A stretch of 37,205 nt of DNA from Gammaproteobacteria bacterium (GCA_021731145.1 JAKFXX010000017.1:1-37205); one strand, 5' to 3'; counted from the first letter of the stretch, positions 17,993 through 27,418 are shown. Translations and numbers: made by a program. The notes: a model not told the origin generated them from the sequence alone.

Positions 17993-19237
17993 GTGGCTGT
18001 GTATCTTGACCATAATGCGACCACGCCGCTGGACCTGCGGGTGCTGGAGGCCATGCTGCCCTATCTGCGGGATCATCATGGCAATGCCTCCAGTGTCCAC
18101 GCCTATGGCCGGGTGGCGCGCAATGCCATCGACCAGGCGCGCGAGCAGGTCGCCGTCCTGGTCAATGCCCAGTCGTCGCAGGTGGTATTCACCGGCTGCG
18201 GCACAGAGGCCAATAATCTTGCGCTCAAGGGTGTGGCGGCGCGGCTGGCGGCTGGACGTATCGCGGTGAGCGCCGTTGAGCACGCCTCGTTGTTTGGCCC
18301 TGCGCGCGCACTGGAGCGGCAGGGTTGGATCATTGACACCGTCGCGGTAGACGATCAGTGCCGGGTGTCAATGGCTTCATTGTCCGAGGTGCTCAGTCAT
18401 ACACCCCGAATCGTTTCGGTCATGATGGCGAACAACGAAACCGGCACGATTCAGGATATACCCGCCATCAGCGCGCAAGCGCGCCGCGTTGGCGCCATCA
18501 TGCACACCGATGCCGTGCAGGCCGCAGGCAAGATCCCTGTTGATTTTCCTGCCAGCGGCGCCCATCTCATGAGTCTCTCCGCGCACAAACTGTATGGCCC
18601 TAAAGGCGTCGGTGCGCTGATCGTCGACAAGTCCCTGGAATTGGAGCCTTTGCTGCATGGCGGAGGGCATGAAATGGGGCGGCGCGGCGGCACTGAAAAT
18701 GTTGCTGGAATTGTAGGATTTGGCGCGGCGGCGGAGCTGGCGCTCAACGAGTTGGCAGCGCGCAGCACCCATCTGTACAAGCTGCGGGATTTGCTTGAGA
18801 CCGGCTTGCGCGAACTGTCCGGCGTGGTGATCTTCGCCGCACAGGGATGTGCAAGTGCCATGGGCGGTCGCTCCCGGCATCCTGCCTCCCGCGACACTAG
18901 TGCATCCATGCACGTCGCAGGACGCGCAGGAATGGCCGCCGAGCGCTTGCCTAACACGGTGCTGATCGGTGTTCCGGGTATTGATGGTGAATCGCTGTTG
19001 ATGAATCTCGATCGCAAAGGTATTGCTGTTTCCAGTGGTTCGGCCTGCGCTAGCGGCAGCGGCGAACCCAGTCATGTGCTGCTGGCGATGGGCGTCGATC
19101 CCGACTTGGCGCGCCGCGTGATTCGCGTCAGCCTTGGACAGGGAAATACGCCGGAAGATGTGCTGCGGTTCACCGCAGTGTTGCGTGAACAGATTGACTA
19201 TTTGCAGGCCACGGCGCGCAGCGCCTGGAATACGTAG
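17993..19237 (+). CDS. iscS: Cysteine desulfurase (IscS/NifS family) with repeat insertion
   Basis: The PLP enzyme takes sulfur from cysteine, giving alanine and a persulfide for Fe-S assembly. PLP lysine K199 ([10 protein letters not shown]) and the persulfide cysteine C352 ([17 protein letters not shown]) are present. Unusually, residues about 285-315 are not family sequence: they are encoded by a palindromic repeat lying between FAAQ and [10 protein letters not shown]. Without it the protein would be about 384 residues, shorter than E. coli IscS (404) and closer to NifS-like enzymes; it lacks the usual IscS C-terminal tail. GTG 17993 is the start, with GGGTGGG upstream. The insertion lies before the catalytic cysteine loop in a surface region, so activity is probably kept. 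No iscU follows; iscA starts 11 bases later. Confidence 0.93.
   Translation: MAVYLDHNATTPLDLRVLEAMLPYLRDHHGNASSVHAYGRVARNAIDQAREQVAVLVNAQSSQVVFTGCGTEANNLALKGVAARLAAGRIAVSAVEHASLFGPARALERQGWIIDTVAVDDQCRVSMASLSEVLSHTPRIVSVMMANNETGTIQDIPAISAQARRVGAIMHTDAVQAAGKIPVDFPASGAHLMSLSAHKLYGPKGVGALIVDKSLELEPLLHGGGHEMGRRGGTENVAGIVGFGAAAELALNELAARSTHLYKLRDLLETGLRELSGVVIFAAQGCASAMGGRSRHPASRDTSASMHVAGRAGMAAERLPNTVLIGVPGIDGESLLMNLDRKGIAVSSGSACASGSGEPSHVLLAMGVDPDLARRVIRVSLGQGNTPEDVLRFTAVLREQIDYLQATARSAWNT
18845..18934 (-). repeat. Palindromic repeat inserted in frame in iscS
   Basis: About 90 bases inside iscS are unrelated to the gene family. Their reverse complement aligns over about 45 bases with the bamB-upstream repeat (26193-26243): both share ACGTGCATGGA, then T or C, GCACTA, and a CGCGAG/GCAGGA-like continuation. 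The element contains GTGCATCCATGCAC and a GTCGC...GCGAC pair. Its length is about a multiple of three and it has no stop in this orientation, so iscS stays open. The exact edges are uncertain by a few bases. Confidence 0.75.
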
Positions 19238-19248
19238 GGGTAAAAGCG

Positions 19249-19572
19249 ATGAGTATTACATTAACAGCGGCCGCAGCCGACCATGTCCGGAAATTCCTGA
19301 TCAAGCAGGGCAAGGGTGAGGCGTTGCGTCTCGGTGTCAAGACCAACGGCTGCTCGGGATACGCCTACACGGTGGATGTCGCGGAGCGGATTGAGCCGGG
19401 CGATAAAGTGTATGAGGATCATGGGGTGAAGGTCGTGGTTGATCCCAAGAGCCTGCTTTATCTGGCCGGCATGGAGCTTGACTATGTGAAGGAAGGATTG
19501 AACGCGGAGTTCAAGTTCAACAACCCGAACGTCAAAAATACCTGCGGTTGCGGCGAGAGTTTTAGCGTTTGA
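19249..19572 (+). CDS. iscA: A-type Fe-S carrier protein IscA
   Basis: The 107-residue A-type carrier binds iron or Fe-S clusters and passes them to target enzymes. The three ligand cysteines are present: C35 (TNGCSGYAY) and the C-terminal pair CGC (C99, C101). The length matches E. coli IscA (107). It starts 11 bases after the iscS stop and ends before a strong terminator (19633-19667), so it closes the iscR-iscS-iscA unit. In the usual order iscU would lie before it and hscB, hscA and fdx after it; none is present. Confidence 0.94.
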   Translation: MSITLTAAAADHVRKFLIKQGKGEALRLGVKTNGCSGYAYTVDVAERIEPGDKVYEDHGVKVVVDPKSLLYLAGMELDYVKEGLNAEFKFNNPNVKNTCGCGESFSV

Positions 19573-19632
19573 TGAGCCTCGGTGATTGCCAGTGCCTCAT
19601 CAACCGATTAAACTAGAAAAGATTTTTTCACA

Positions 19633-19667
19633 GACAAGCCCGCGTTTGTTCGCGGGTTTGTCTTTTT
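19633..19667 (+). terminator. Intrinsic terminator after iscA
   Basis: GACAAGCCCGCG pairs with CGCGGGTTTGTC (12 bp, one G-T pair) around a six-base loop, followed directly by TTTTT. It lies 61 bases after the iscA stop and before ndk. It separates the isc unit from the ndk operon. Confidence 0.9.
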
Positions 19668-19694
19668 ACCTCATTTATTGCTGGAGAATTTGTA

Positions 19695-20126
19695 ATGGCT
19701 GTCGAACGTACCCTGTCCATCATCAAGCCCGATGCCGTTGCCAAGAATGTAATCGGTGAAATTTACAGCCGTTTTGAAAAAAACGGGCTGCGTATCGTCG
19801 CTGCAAAAATGGCGCAACTGACGCGCGCGCAGGCCGAGGCATTTTACGCCGTGCATAAAGAGCGTCCGTTTTTCAATGATCTGGTGAGCTTCATGATCAC
19901 CGGCCCGGTGATGATCCAGGCGCTGGAAGGCGAAAACGCCATTGCCAAGCACCGTGACCTGATGGGCGCCACCAACCCCAAGAATGCCGCGCCAGGCACC
20001 ATCCGCGCCGATTTCGCCGATAGCGTGGAAGAGAACGCAGTGCATGGTTCCGACGCGCCGGAGACGGCTGCGCAGGAAATCGGATTTTTCTTCAAGCCGG
20101 AAGAAATGTGTCCGCGCACACGCTAA
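19695..20126 (+). CDS. ndk: Nucleoside diphosphate kinase
   Basis: The 143-residue kinase moves phosphate from ATP to nucleoside diphosphates through a phosphohistidine. The active-site histidine is H117 in ENAVHGSD, and the N-terminal [10 protein letters not shown] is typical. The length equals E. coli Ndk. TGGAGA before ATG 19695 is a good ribosome binding site. It is the first gene after the isc terminator. Its stop is followed directly by the next start codon (rlmN), so the two are coupled. Confidence 0.97.
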   Translation: MAVERTLSIIKPDAVAKNVIGEIYSRFEKNGLRIVAAKMAQLTRAQAEAFYAVHKERPFFNDLVSFMITGPVMIQALEGENAIAKHRDLMGATNPKNAAPGTIRADFADSVEENAVHGSDAPETAAQEIGFFFKPEEMCPRTR

Positions 20127-21263
20127 ATGGTTTCGACTTTTCCTGAGCCTGTGATGGAAACGCAACTGAAAACCAATTTGCTGGGATTGGACCGGCAATC
20201 CATGGAAGCCTTCTTCGTCGGCATCGGCGAGAAGGCTTTTCGTGCTACCCAAGTGCTGCAATGGATACACCAAAATGGTGTCGATAACTTCGACGCCATG
20301 ACCAATATCAGCAAGGATCTGCGCAAGCGCTTGCAGGAAGTCACCGAGATCAAGCCGCCGGAATTGGTCTTGGAGCAGGCCTCGGCGGATGGCACGCGCA
20401 AATGGCTGTTGCGTCTGGACAGTGGCAACTGCATCGAGGCGGTGTTCATCCCGGAGCGTGATCGCGGCACTTTATGCGTGTCTTCGCAGGTAGGCTGCGC
20501 GCTGGATTGCAGCTTTTGCTCCACCGCACAGCAGGGCTTTAACCGCAATCTCACTGCTGCCGAAATCATCGGCCAGGTCTGGGTGGCAAACCGTGCGCTG
20601 GGCAAGGATCCAAAAGGTGAACGCATCATCACCAACGTGGTGCTGATGGGCATGGGCGAGCCGCTGCTGAATTTCGACAACGTGGTCAAGGCCATGAATC
20701 TGATGATGGACGACTTCTGCTATGGCCTGTCAAAACGCCGCGTCACACTGAGCACCGCAGGCGTGGTTCCGGCGCTGGACCGGCTGCGCGAGGTGACCGA
20801 TGTGGCCCTGGCGGTATCATTGCATGCGCCGAATGACGCGCTGCGCAACGAGCTGGTGCCGCTCAATAAAAAATATCCGATCCGTGAATTGCTCGATGCC
20901 TGCAAGCGTTATCTGGCAGGCAAGCCGCACAGCAGAATTACCTTTGAATATGTCATGCTGGACGGTATTAACGATAGCCCGCAGCATGCCCGCGAGCTGA
21001 TCAAGCTGCTACAGGACGTGCCGTCCAAGATCAACCTGATCCCGTTCAATCCCTTTCCTGGTACGCGCTATGCGCGCTCCGGCGATGCGGCGATTTTACG
21101 TTTCCGCGATATGCTGATAAACGCCGGTTATACGACCATCACGCGCAAAACGCGTGGCGATGATATTGATGCCGCGTGTGGGCAGTTGGCAGGCAAGGTG
21201 ATGGATCGCAGCAAGCGCAAAATACGATTGATGGCCGCCGAACATGTGCGGGCGGCAGGATAA
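20127..21263 (+). CDS. rlmN: 23S rRNA/tRNA adenine-C2 methyltransferase RlmN
   Basis: This radical SAM enzyme methylates C2 of A2503 in 23S rRNA and A37 in some tRNAs. The [4Fe-4S] motif C124-x3-C128-x2-C131 ([11 protein letters not shown]), the MGMGEPLLN motif and the methyl-carrying cysteine near residue 352 ([12 protein letters not shown]) are present. The product is 378 residues from ATG 20127, which abuts the ndk stop. ATG 20154 ([11 protein letters not shown]) is an alternative that fits the conserved core equally well. Its cluster makes it a likely client of the iscR-iscS-iscA unit just upstream. pilW starts immediately after its stop. Confidence 0.96.
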   Translation: MVSTFPEPVMETQLKTNLLGLDRQSMEAFFVGIGEKAFRATQVLQWIHQNGVDNFDAMTNISKDLRKRLQEVTEIKPPELVLEQASADGTRKWLLRLDSGNCIEAVFIPERDRGTLCVSSQVGCALDCSFCSTAQQGFNRNLTAAEIIGQVWVANRALGKDPKGERIITNVVLMGMGEPLLNFDNVVKAMNLMMDDFCYGLSKRRVTLSTAGVVPALDRLREVTDVALAVSLHAPNDALRNELVPLNKKYPIRELLDACKRYLAGKPHSRITFEYVMLDGINDSPQHARELIKLLQDVPSKINLIPFNPFPGTRYARSGDAAILRFRDMLINAGYTTITRKTRGDDIDAACGQLAGKVMDRSKRKIRLMAAEHVRAAG

Positions 21264-22016
21264 ATGAACGCGCGGTGGTGGCTATCCGGTTTACTGGCGC
21301 TGGCGCTGGCGGCATGCACTCAGCAGCCGCTGCGAAGCGGATCTGGGCAAGGTGATTCGCTTGCCCAGATTTATACCAACCTTGGGCTTACCTACTTACA
21401 GCAAGGCAAGCGCGAACTGGCGCTGGAAAAGCTGCAACGTGCCGTCGAGGCCGACCCTGATCTGCCTGCTGCCAACCACTATCTCGCGGAAACTTACCAG
21501 CAGCTTGGACAAATAGAAAAGGCTGAGCAGTATTTTCGGCGTGCGGTAAAGCTGGATCAGGAAAATCCGATGTTGCGCAATAATTTCGGGGCGTTTTTAT
21601 GCGGACACGGCAATCGCGATGAGGCTGAACAGCAATTTTTGCTGGCGGCCAAAAATCCCCGTTATGAAACGCCCGAGCTGGCCTATGAAAATGCCGGCAC
21701 GTGCGCTCAGCGTATCCCCGATGCGGAAAAAGCGGAGCAGTATTTCCGCACGGCATTAGGCATTAACTCTAAGCTGCCGCGCACGCTCCATCAAATGGCT
21801 GCACTGAGTTATGACAAGCAACGCTATCTTCCGGCGCGTGCATATTTGCAGCGCTATCTGGAAGTCGCGCGACACACGTCGCAGAGCCTGTGGCTGGGCA
21901 TTAAAATAGAGCGTGCGCTCGGCGATGATAGCGCTGTGGCCAGCTATGCGGCGCAGCTCAAGAGTAATTTCCCTGATTCCGAGGAGACCCGGTTGTTGGA
22001 AGCGGAGCAGAAATGA
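21264..22016 (+). CDS. pilW: Type IV pilus biogenesis TPR lipoprotein PilW/PilF
   Basis: The 250-residue outer-membrane lipoprotein serves as pilotin for the PilQ secretin in type IV pilus assembly (PilF in Pseudomonas, PilW in Neisseria). The signal sequence ends with the lipobox LAAC, making C18 the lipidated residue. The mature part is a run of tetratricopeptide repeats (about residues 35-200), such as AQIYTNLGLTYLQQGKRELA. It starts directly after the rlmN stop, and its own stop overlaps the rodZ start as ATGA. No other pilus gene is in the window; this position between rlmN and rodZ is conserved. Confidence 0.92.
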   Translation: MNARWWLSGLLALALAACTQQPLRSGSGQGDSLAQIYTNLGLTYLQQGKRELALEKLQRAVEADPDLPAANHYLAETYQQLGQIEKAEQYFRRAVKLDQENPMLRNNFGAFLCGHGNRDEAEQQFLLAAKNPRYETPELAYENAGTCAQRIPDAEKAEQYFRTALGINSKLPRTLHQMAALSYDKQRYLPARAYLQRYLEVARHTSQSLWLGIKIERALGDDSAVASYAAQLKSNFPDSEETRLLEAEQK

Positions 22017-23011
22017 CAGTGGATGTAATACCCGATTTTGAGAAGCGGCCCGAAGAAGCCGCCGGTGTGCCTGGCCCGGTAGCGGATGTCACCGGGCCAG
22101 GGCGACGTTTGCGCGAGGCACGCGAAGCGCTCGGTCTGAGTCAGACCGACGTGTGTCGGCAGTTGCATCTTGAACCCAAGATCATTGCCGCGCTGGAGAC
22201 GGACGACTATAAGAAACTGCCGCCACCCACATTCGTGAGCGGCTATCTGCGCAACTATGCCCGACTGGTGAACCTGCCGGTTGAAGTGGTGATGGCGGAT
22301 TACGAGCGCCTTGGTTTTGTCACGCAACCACCCGTGCGCCTGGGCACCACTGCCAATAAAAAATCCGAGCACAAAAGCGACAAAGCGGTGCGGATTACCA
22401 GCTATCTGATTGCGCTGGTGGTGATCGTGGCGCTGGTGGTGTGGTGGCAATATCAAGAGAACTCGGATCCGCAAACGGACACCGCTCCTGATGGTGCCGC
22501 GCAGTTCTTGCCCGAAACCCCATCGGAGCTACCGGCCCAGCCGCTGGTGCCGCAGCCTCCTGAAGCAATAAGCCCGCCCGGCGTGGAAAATAGTGCTGCA
22601 CAGCCGTTGCCTGTTGCGCCAGGAGCCGCTGGGCAGATACTGCCGCAGCCGGGTGCTGCACCGGCGGCTCCGGCACCATTGCCGCAGTCATCGTCGTCCG
22701 TACCCGTCGTCATACCAGCGCAGCCAACCCCGCCTCCTTCGGGTTCACTTGATCACGCTACCGTTCAGTTGCGTTTTGAGGCGGATTCCTGGGTGGAGGT
22801 CAACGATGCCAATGGAAAGCGCTTGTTTTATGCAATGGGAAAGGCGGGGGAGATAAAGTCCCTGAAAGGCCCTGCACCGTTTGATGTTGTGCTGGGTCAC
22901 GCGCCGGCGGTGAAGATCGAATATAATGGCGTTCCTTTTGACCAGAAGCCCTACACCCGCGGTGAAGTGGCGACTTTTACTCTCGGCAAACCAGTAGAGA
23001 CCACACGTTAA
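22013..23011 (+). CDS. rodZ: Cytoskeletal shape protein RodZ
   Basis: RodZ links the MreB cytoskeleton to the wall-synthesis machinery and keeps rod shape. The 332-residue protein has a cytoplasmic helix-turn-helix domain (about 28-95, [19 protein letters not shown]), one membrane segment (about 128-147) and a proline- and alanine-rich linker (about 150-245). A periplasmic DUF4115 domain (about 250-325) ends it. Its start overlaps the pilW stop by four bases, and ispG begins one base after its stop, so it lies in a tight operon. The length fits E. coli RodZ (337). Confidence 0.94.
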   Translation: MTVDVIPDFEKRPEEAAGVPGPVADVTGPGRRLREAREALGLSQTDVCRQLHLEPKIIAALETDDYKKLPPPTFVSGYLRNYARLVNLPVEVVMADYERLGFVTQPPVRLGTTANKKSEHKSDKAVRITSYLIALVVIVALVVWWQYQENSDPQTDTAPDGAAQFLPETPSELPAQPLVPQPPEAISPPGVENSAAQPLPVAPGAAGQILPQPGAAPAAPAPLPQSSSSVPVVIPAQPTPPPSGSLDHATVQLRFEADSWVEVNDANGKRLFYAMGKAGEIKSLKGPAPFDVVLGHAPAVKIEYNGVPFDQKPYTRGEVATFTLGKPVETTR

Positions 23012-23012
23012 C

Positions 23013-24104
23013 ATGCACCAGGACAGTCCTATCAAGCGCCGCAAGTCGCGTCAGATCTGGGTGGGCAAGGTTCCTGTCGGGGGCGATGCGCCGATTGCCG
23101 TGCAGAGCATGACCAACACCGAAACCTGTGACGTGGCGGCGACTGTGGCGCAGATCCGCGCCCTGCAGCGCGCCGGCGTTGATATCGTGCGGGTGTCGGT
23201 ACCCTCCATGGATGCCGCCGAGGCGTTTGGCATGATTCGCAAAGAAGTGGATGTGCCGCTGATCGCGGATATACACTTTGATTATAAAATCGCGTTGCGC
23301 GTGGCGACCCTGGGCGTCGACTGCCTGCGCATCAATCCCGGCAACATCGGGCGCGATGATCGGGTGCGTGCCGTGGTTGATGCCGCTCGCGACAACAACA
23401 TTCCCATTCGCATCGGTGTGAACGCGGGTTCGCTGGAAAAAGACCTGCAAAAGAAATATGGCGAGCCGACGGCGGAGTCGCTGGTGGAATCCGCCATGCG
23501 CCATATTGATATCCTGGACAAGCTGGATTTTCAGAATTTCAAGGTCAGCCTCAAGGCCTCCGAAGTATTCATGACGGTGGCCGCGTATCGCATTCTGGCC
23601 GGACAGATCGAGCAGCCTCTGCATCTGGGCATCACCGAGGCGGGAGCGTTGCGTGCGGGCACTGTGAAGTCCGCTATCGGCCTGGGTATGCTGCTGATGG
23701 ACGGCATCGGCGATACCCTGCGCGTATCGCTGGCGGCGGACCCTGTGGAAGAGGTCAAGGTCGGTTTCGATATCCTCAAGAGCCTGCGCTTGCGCAACAA
23801 GGGGATCAACCTGATTGCCTGCCCGTCCTGCTCGCGCCAGGAGTTCGATGTGATCGGCACGGTAAATGCCCTCGAGGCGCGCCTGGAAGATATCCTGGAG
23901 CCGCTGGATGTCGCCGTCATCGGTTGCGTGGTCAATGGCCCCGGCGAGGCGAAGGTGGCTCATATCGGTCTGGCGGGCGGCTCACCGAACCTGCTGTATA
24001 TCAATGGCAAACCGGCGCGCAAGCTCAGCAATGAAGAGCTAGTGGATGAGCTGGAGCGCGAAATCCGCGCCAAGCTGAAAAAATCATCAGGAGATATCAT
24101 GTAG
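23013..24104 (+). CDS. ispG: 4-hydroxy-3-methylbut-2-enyl diphosphate synthase IspG
   Basis: IspG (GcpE) reduces methylerythritol cyclodiphosphate to HMBPP, the penultimate step of the MEP isoprenoid pathway. The 363-residue protein has a TIM-barrel domain and a C-terminal [4Fe-4S] domain. The cluster ligands C270, C273 (CPSC), C305 and E312 (CVVNGPGE) occupy the same numbers as in E. coli. It depends on Fe-S supply and shares the pathway with Dxs, encoded further right in the window. One base separates it from rodZ. A palindromic stretch separates it from hisS. Confidence 0.97.
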   Translation: MHQDSPIKRRKSRQIWVGKVPVGGDAPIAVQSMTNTETCDVAATVAQIRALQRAGVDIVRVSVPSMDAAEAFGMIRKEVDVPLIADIHFDYKIALRVATLGVDCLRINPGNIGRDDRVRAVVDAARDNNIPIRIGVNAGSLEKDLQKKYGEPTAESLVESAMRHIDILDKLDFQNFKVSLKASEVFMTVAAYRILAGQIEQPLHLGITEAGALRAGTVKSAIGLGMLLMDGIGDTLRVSLAADPVEEVKVGFDILKSLRLRNKGINLIACPSCSRQEFDVIGTVNALEARLEDILEPLDVAVIGCVVNGPGEAKVAHIGLAGGSPNLLYINGKPARKLSNEELVDELEREIRAKLKKSSGDIM

Positions 24105-24109
24105 ATGTA

Positions 24110-24158
24110 GGGGCAGGCCTTGCGCCCGCCCGCCACCCGTGGTTACCCACAGGTGGCG
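24110..24158. repeat. Hairpin-rich element between ispG and hisS
   Basis: The 74-base gap holds an imperfect GGGCAGGC/GCCCGCCC pair (24111-24131). A long hairpin follows, in which CGCCACC, c, GTGG pairs with CCAC, a, GGTGGCG (24131-24158; 11 pairs, one mismatch) around the loop TTAC. No T run follows, so it is more like an extragenic palindrome than a terminator. Confidence 0.6.
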
Positions 24159-24178
24159 CTCCTGCAACACATACCATC

Positions 24179-25450
24179 ATGGCTAAAACCATCCCAGCAA
24201 TCCGCGGCATGAATGACATTCTGCCGGACCAAGCCGCCTGCTGGCGGTTTGTCGAAGACAGCGCGCGAGTGGTTTTGACCGGCTATGGTTATGGCGAAAT
24301 CCGTCTGCCGGTGGTGGAAAAGACCGAACTGTTCGCCCGTACCTTGGGCGAGGTCACCGATATTGTCGAGAAAGAGATGTACACCTTTCTCGACCGCAAT
24401 GGCGACAGCCTCACCCTGCGCCCGGAAGGTACCGCCAGTTGCACCCGTGCCGCCATCGAGAGCGGCCTGCTGCACAATCAGGTGCAACGCCTGTGGTACC
24501 AGGGGCCGATGTTCCGCCATGAGCGCCCGCAACAGGGGCGTTATCGCCAGTTTCACCAGATCGGTGCCGAAACCTTCGGTATGGCAGGGCCGGACATCGA
24601 CGCCGAACTGATACTGGTTACCGCCCGCCTGTGGCGTACGCTGGGCTTGCAGGACGATCTGGTGCTGCATCTGAATTCGCTGGGCACGGCAGACGCGCGC
24701 AGCGTCTACCGTACGCAACTGGTGGAGTATTTCTCTGCGCACGTCGAACAGCTCGACGAAGACAGCCTGCGGCGCCTGCACGCCAATCCGCTACGCATCC
24801 TGGATAGCAAGAATCCGTCGCTGCAAGTGTTGATCGAGGGCGCGCCGCGCTTCCTGGATATGCTGGACAGCGAATCACGCGAGCATTTCGAGAAATTGAA
24901 AGCGCTGCTCGATGCTGCCGGGGTGCGTTATGTGGTGAATCCGCGCCTGGTGCGTGGACTGGATTATTATGGAAAAACCGTGTTTGAATGGGTCACGGAT
25001 CGTCTTGGTGCGCAGGGCACGGTCTGCGCAGGTGGGCGCTACGATGTGCTGGTTGAAGAGCTGGGTGGCAGGCCCACCCCAGCGGCGGGTTTCGCCATGG
25101 GTGTCGAGCGCCTCGTCGCCCTGCTGATAGAGCGCAGTATAACGCTACCCGCCGCGTTGCCCCATGCCTACCTGGTGGTAAGCGGCGATGAGGCGGAGCG
25201 GCAGGGCATTCTGCTTGCGGAATCGCTACGCGACCGCGTGCCCGCTTTGCGCCTGCAAGTGAATTGCGGCGGTGGCAGCTTCAAAAGCCAGATCAAGAGG
25301 GCGGACAAGAGCGGTGCTGCGTATGCCCTCCTGCTCGGCGAGGACGAAGCGGCGCGGCGCGAGGTGAGCATCAAGCCCCTGCGTGAAGACCGTCCGCAGC
25401 AGAACGTGTCTCAGGCGGAATTGGCGGATTATTTGGCGAAATTATTATAG
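24179..25450 (+). CDS. hisS: Histidyl-tRNA synthetase
   Basis: This 423-residue class II synthetase charges tRNA-His. Motif 2 ([20 protein letters not shown]), the histidine-specific [15 protein letters not shown] and [13 protein letters not shown], and motif 3 ([11 protein letters not shown]) are present, followed by the C-terminal anticodon-binding domain (about 325-420). The length equals that of E. coli HisS (424). ATG 24179 has no strong ribosome binding site, but [16 protein letters not shown] is the family start. Its place between ispG and yfgM is conserved. Confidence 0.97.
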   Translation: MAKTIPAIRGMNDILPDQAACWRFVEDSARVVLTGYGYGEIRLPVVEKTELFARTLGEVTDIVEKEMYTFLDRNGDSLTLRPEGTASCTRAAIESGLLHNQVQRLWYQGPMFRHERPQQGRYRQFHQIGAETFGMAGPDIDAELILVTARLWRTLGLQDDLVLHLNSLGTADARSVYRTQLVEYFSAHVEQLDEDSLRRLHANPLRILDSKNPSLQVLIEGAPRFLDMLDSESREHFEKLKALLDAAGVRYVVNPRLVRGLDYYGKTVFEWVTDRLGAQGTVCAGGRYDVLVEELGGRPTPAAGFAMGVERLVALLIERSITLPAALPHAYLVVSGDEAERQGILLAESLRDRVPALRLQVNCGGGSFKSQIKRADKSGAAYALLLGEDEAARREVSIKPLREDRPQQNVSQAELADYLAKLL

Positions 25451-25464
25451 ATCAAACTGCTAGC

Positions 25465-25489
25465 GGGGACAGGATTAAGGCCCGTCCCC
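25465..25489. repeat. Hairpin between hisS and yfgM
   Basis: GGGGAC and GTCCCC form a perfect 6-bp outer stem with an inner GG/CC after one mismatch, 14 bases past the hisS stop. No T run follows. It could attenuate transcription into yfgM or be another small extragenic palindrome. Confidence 0.5.
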
Positions 25490-25509
25490 CACATTTAGAG
25501 GGTTAGTGC

Positions 25510-26142
25510 GTGGAAGGCTACGTATCAGAAAACGAACAACTCGAATCTTTCAAGCAATGGTGGAAGAAACACGGCAAATTGGTCACTGCGGGTGTAGTGC
25601 TTGGCATAGCCGTGCTGGCGGGCAGCCAATGGTGGCGGCATAATCAAACGGCTCAGTCCGAGGCCGCTTCCGCCGAATATCAGCAGCTTGTGGCGGGCCT
25701 TACCAAGAATAACGCGCAAGTGGTTCAGGAACGCGCATCGCACATCATCAGCCAATATAGCAGCACACCCTATGCCGCGTTCGCCGCTCTGGCACTGGCC
25801 AGGACCAAGCTGGATCAGGGCGACAGTAAATCCGCGCGTACCCAGTTGCAATGGGTGCTGGATCACAGCGATCAATCCGGCGTGCAGAATATAGCGCGGC
25901 TGCGCCTGGCAAGAATCCTGTTCTCCGAAGGGCAGAACGCCCCTGCGTTAGCCATGCTCAATGTCGTCGAGTCTGGCGACTTTGCCATGCAGTACGAGGA
26001 ATTGAAGGGCGATATCCAGGTTGCGTTGGGCAAGCCCAGCGAGGCGCGCGCCGCTTACACCAAGGCGCTCGCCGCGCTGGAGCCGGGCGCTGCCGAGCGC
26101 GCGCAGTTACAGATGAAGCTAGATGACCTTGGAGCCAAATAA
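25510..26142 (+). CDS. yfgM: YfgM family Sec translocon-associated protein
   Basis: The 210-residue inner-membrane protein has one membrane segment near the N-terminus (about residues 23-40, VTAGVVLGIAVLAGSQWW) and a periplasmic TPR-like domain. YfgM in E. coli (206 residues) associates with SecYEG and the chaperone PpiD and is linked to outer-membrane biogenesis. GTG 25510 is the likely start, with GAGGG upstream and the family N-terminus (EGYVSENEQLESFKQWWKKHG) following it. Its stop lies at the first base of the tandem repeat that precedes bamB. Confidence 0.93.
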   Translation: MEGYVSENEQLESFKQWWKKHGKLVTAGVVLGIAVLAGSQWWRHNQTAQSEAASAEYQQLVAGLTKNNAQVVQERASHIISQYSSTPYAAFAALALARTKLDQGDSKSARTQLQWVLDHSDQSGVQNIARLRLARILFSEGQNAPALAMLNVVESGDFAMQYEELKGDIQVALGKPSEARAAYTKALAALEPGAAERAQLQMKLDDLGAK

Positions 26143-26243
26143 CGTGCAGGGATGCACTAATCCCGCAAGCGCAGGACGCGCAGGAGCGGGGAACGTGCAT
26201 GGACGCACTAATCCCGCGAGCGCAGGACGCGCAGGAGCGGGGA
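26142..26243 (+). repeat. Two tandem 51-bp repeats before bamB
   Basis: Two copies start at 26142 and 26193, each 51 bases, and differ at only four positions: three near the beginning and one at 26168/26219. A third copy begins (ACGTG, 26244) and breaks off. Each contains a GTGC...GCAC palindrome and the pair GCAGGACGCGCAGGAGCGGGG. Because 51 is a multiple of three, the frame stays open through both. The last GGGGAA (26239-26244) provides the ribosome binding site for bamB. The unit is related, in reverse orientation, to the insertion in iscS. Confidence 0.85.
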
Positions 26244-26251
26244 ACGTGTCT

Positions 26252-27418
26252 ATGCGCGGCAAAGCAGGCATCTTGCTGCTGGCCCTCCTTGCCGGGGGTT
26301 GCAGCAGCATCATGACACCGGACAGAGAGCCGCCGCCCAAGCTGACTGCATTGGACGGGGGCTTGCCGGTGCATGCGCTCTGGTCAACCAGCTTTGGCGC
26401 GAAACTGGAAGGCCAATACCAGCGTTTCGCCCCCATCGTGGAAGGGGGCAAGCTGTTTGTTGCGGACGGCGAGGGGCGCGTGGCCAGCCTGGACGCCGCC
26501 AGCGGCAAGACCTTATGGATTGTCGAAACCAAAGCCAAAATCTCGGCGGGATTGGGTAGTGGCGAAGGCTTGCTGCTCGCTGGCACCCGCAATGCCGAAG
26601 TGCTGGCCTTGCGCAAGGATGATGCCGCAGTGGCGTGGCGCAGCCCGGTATCCAGCGAAGTACTGGCCCCGCCACGCGCTGCCGAGGGCGTGGTCGTGGC
26701 GCGCACGGTGGATGACAAAGTGCTTGCGTTGGACGTCAAAAACGGCAATCGCTTGTGGATGCAAGGGCAGACTGTCCCCATCCTCACCTTGCGCGGTACG
26801 GGTGCGCCGCTGGTCTCGGGAGACAAGGTCATCGTGGGATTTGCCAACGGCAATCTTGCGGCGTTCAGTCTGGCTGATGGCAAGACGTTGTGGGAGGTCA
26901 GAATCGCCGCCCCCCAGGGGCGTTCCGAACTTGAGCAAATGGTGGATGTCGATGCAGACCCGGTCATCATGGACGACGTTGTTTATGCCGTGTCTTTCCA
27001 GGGGCGACTCGCCGCCGTGGCGCAGGACACGGGCCGTCTGCTCTGGGCACGCGATATGTCATCCTTTAACAACATCGCCGTCGACAAAGACAAAATCTAT
27101 GTCACGGACAGCGAAAGCCAGGTATGGGCGCTTGATCGCACCAACGGCGTGGCGCTGTGGAAGCAGGACAAACTGGGCGGCCGCGGCCTAACCGCGCCGG
27201 TCATTCACGGCGATTATATTGTGGCGGGTGACATCGAAGGCTATCTGCACTGGCTGGCGCGCGATGACGGCCGTTTTGTGGCGCGTTACAAGACGAATGA
27301 CTCGGTCATAACGGTTGCCCCGGTGGTCGCGGGCGACACCCTGTATGTGCGCGGCAAGAATGGTGTTTTGGGCGCGATAGCCTTGCCTGGAGCAGCCCAC
27401 AGCTCCCCCTCTCCTTGA
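26252..27418 (+). CDS. bamB: Outer-membrane assembly lipoprotein BamB
   Basis: BamB is an eight-bladed beta-propeller lipoprotein of the BAM complex that inserts beta-barrel proteins into the outer membrane. From ATG 26252 the product has 388 residues (E. coli 392), with a lipoprotein signal MRGKAGILLLALLAGGCSS and lipidated C17. The -3 residue of the lipobox is alanine rather than leucine, which is slightly atypical. PQQ-type repeats such as GKTLWIVETKAKISAGLGSG run through the mature part. The frame is open upstream to ATG 26123 across the tandem repeats, but a start there would bury the signal peptide. yfgM-bamB-der is a conserved order. Confidence 0.94.
   Translation: MRGKAGILLLALLAGGCSSIMTPDREPPPKLTALDGGLPVHALWSTSFGAKLEGQYQRFAPIVEGGKLFVADGEGRVASLDAASGKTLWIVETKAKISAGLGSGEGLLLAGTRNAEVLALRKDDAAVAWRSPVSSEVLAPPRAAEGVVVARTVDDKVLALDVKNGNRLWMQGQTVPILTLRGTGAPLVSGDKVIVGFANGNLAAFSLADGKTLWEVRIAAPQGRSELEQMVDVDADPVIMDDVVYAVSFQGRLAAVAQDTGRLLWARDMSSFNNIAVDKDKIYVTDSESQVWALDRTNGVALWKQDKLGGRGLTAPVIHGDYIVAGDIEGYLHWLARDDGRFVARYKTNDSVITVAPVVAGDTLYVRGKNGVLGAIALPGAAHSSPSP

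Noticed and set aside
22977-23963. 328-codon minus-strand open frame
   Set aside because: It is antisense to ispG, which carries all catalytic ligands.
26123-26251. N-terminal extension of BamB through the tandem repeats
   Set aside because: It would place 43 residues before the lipoprotein signal peptide; ATG 26252 has its own ribosome binding site.
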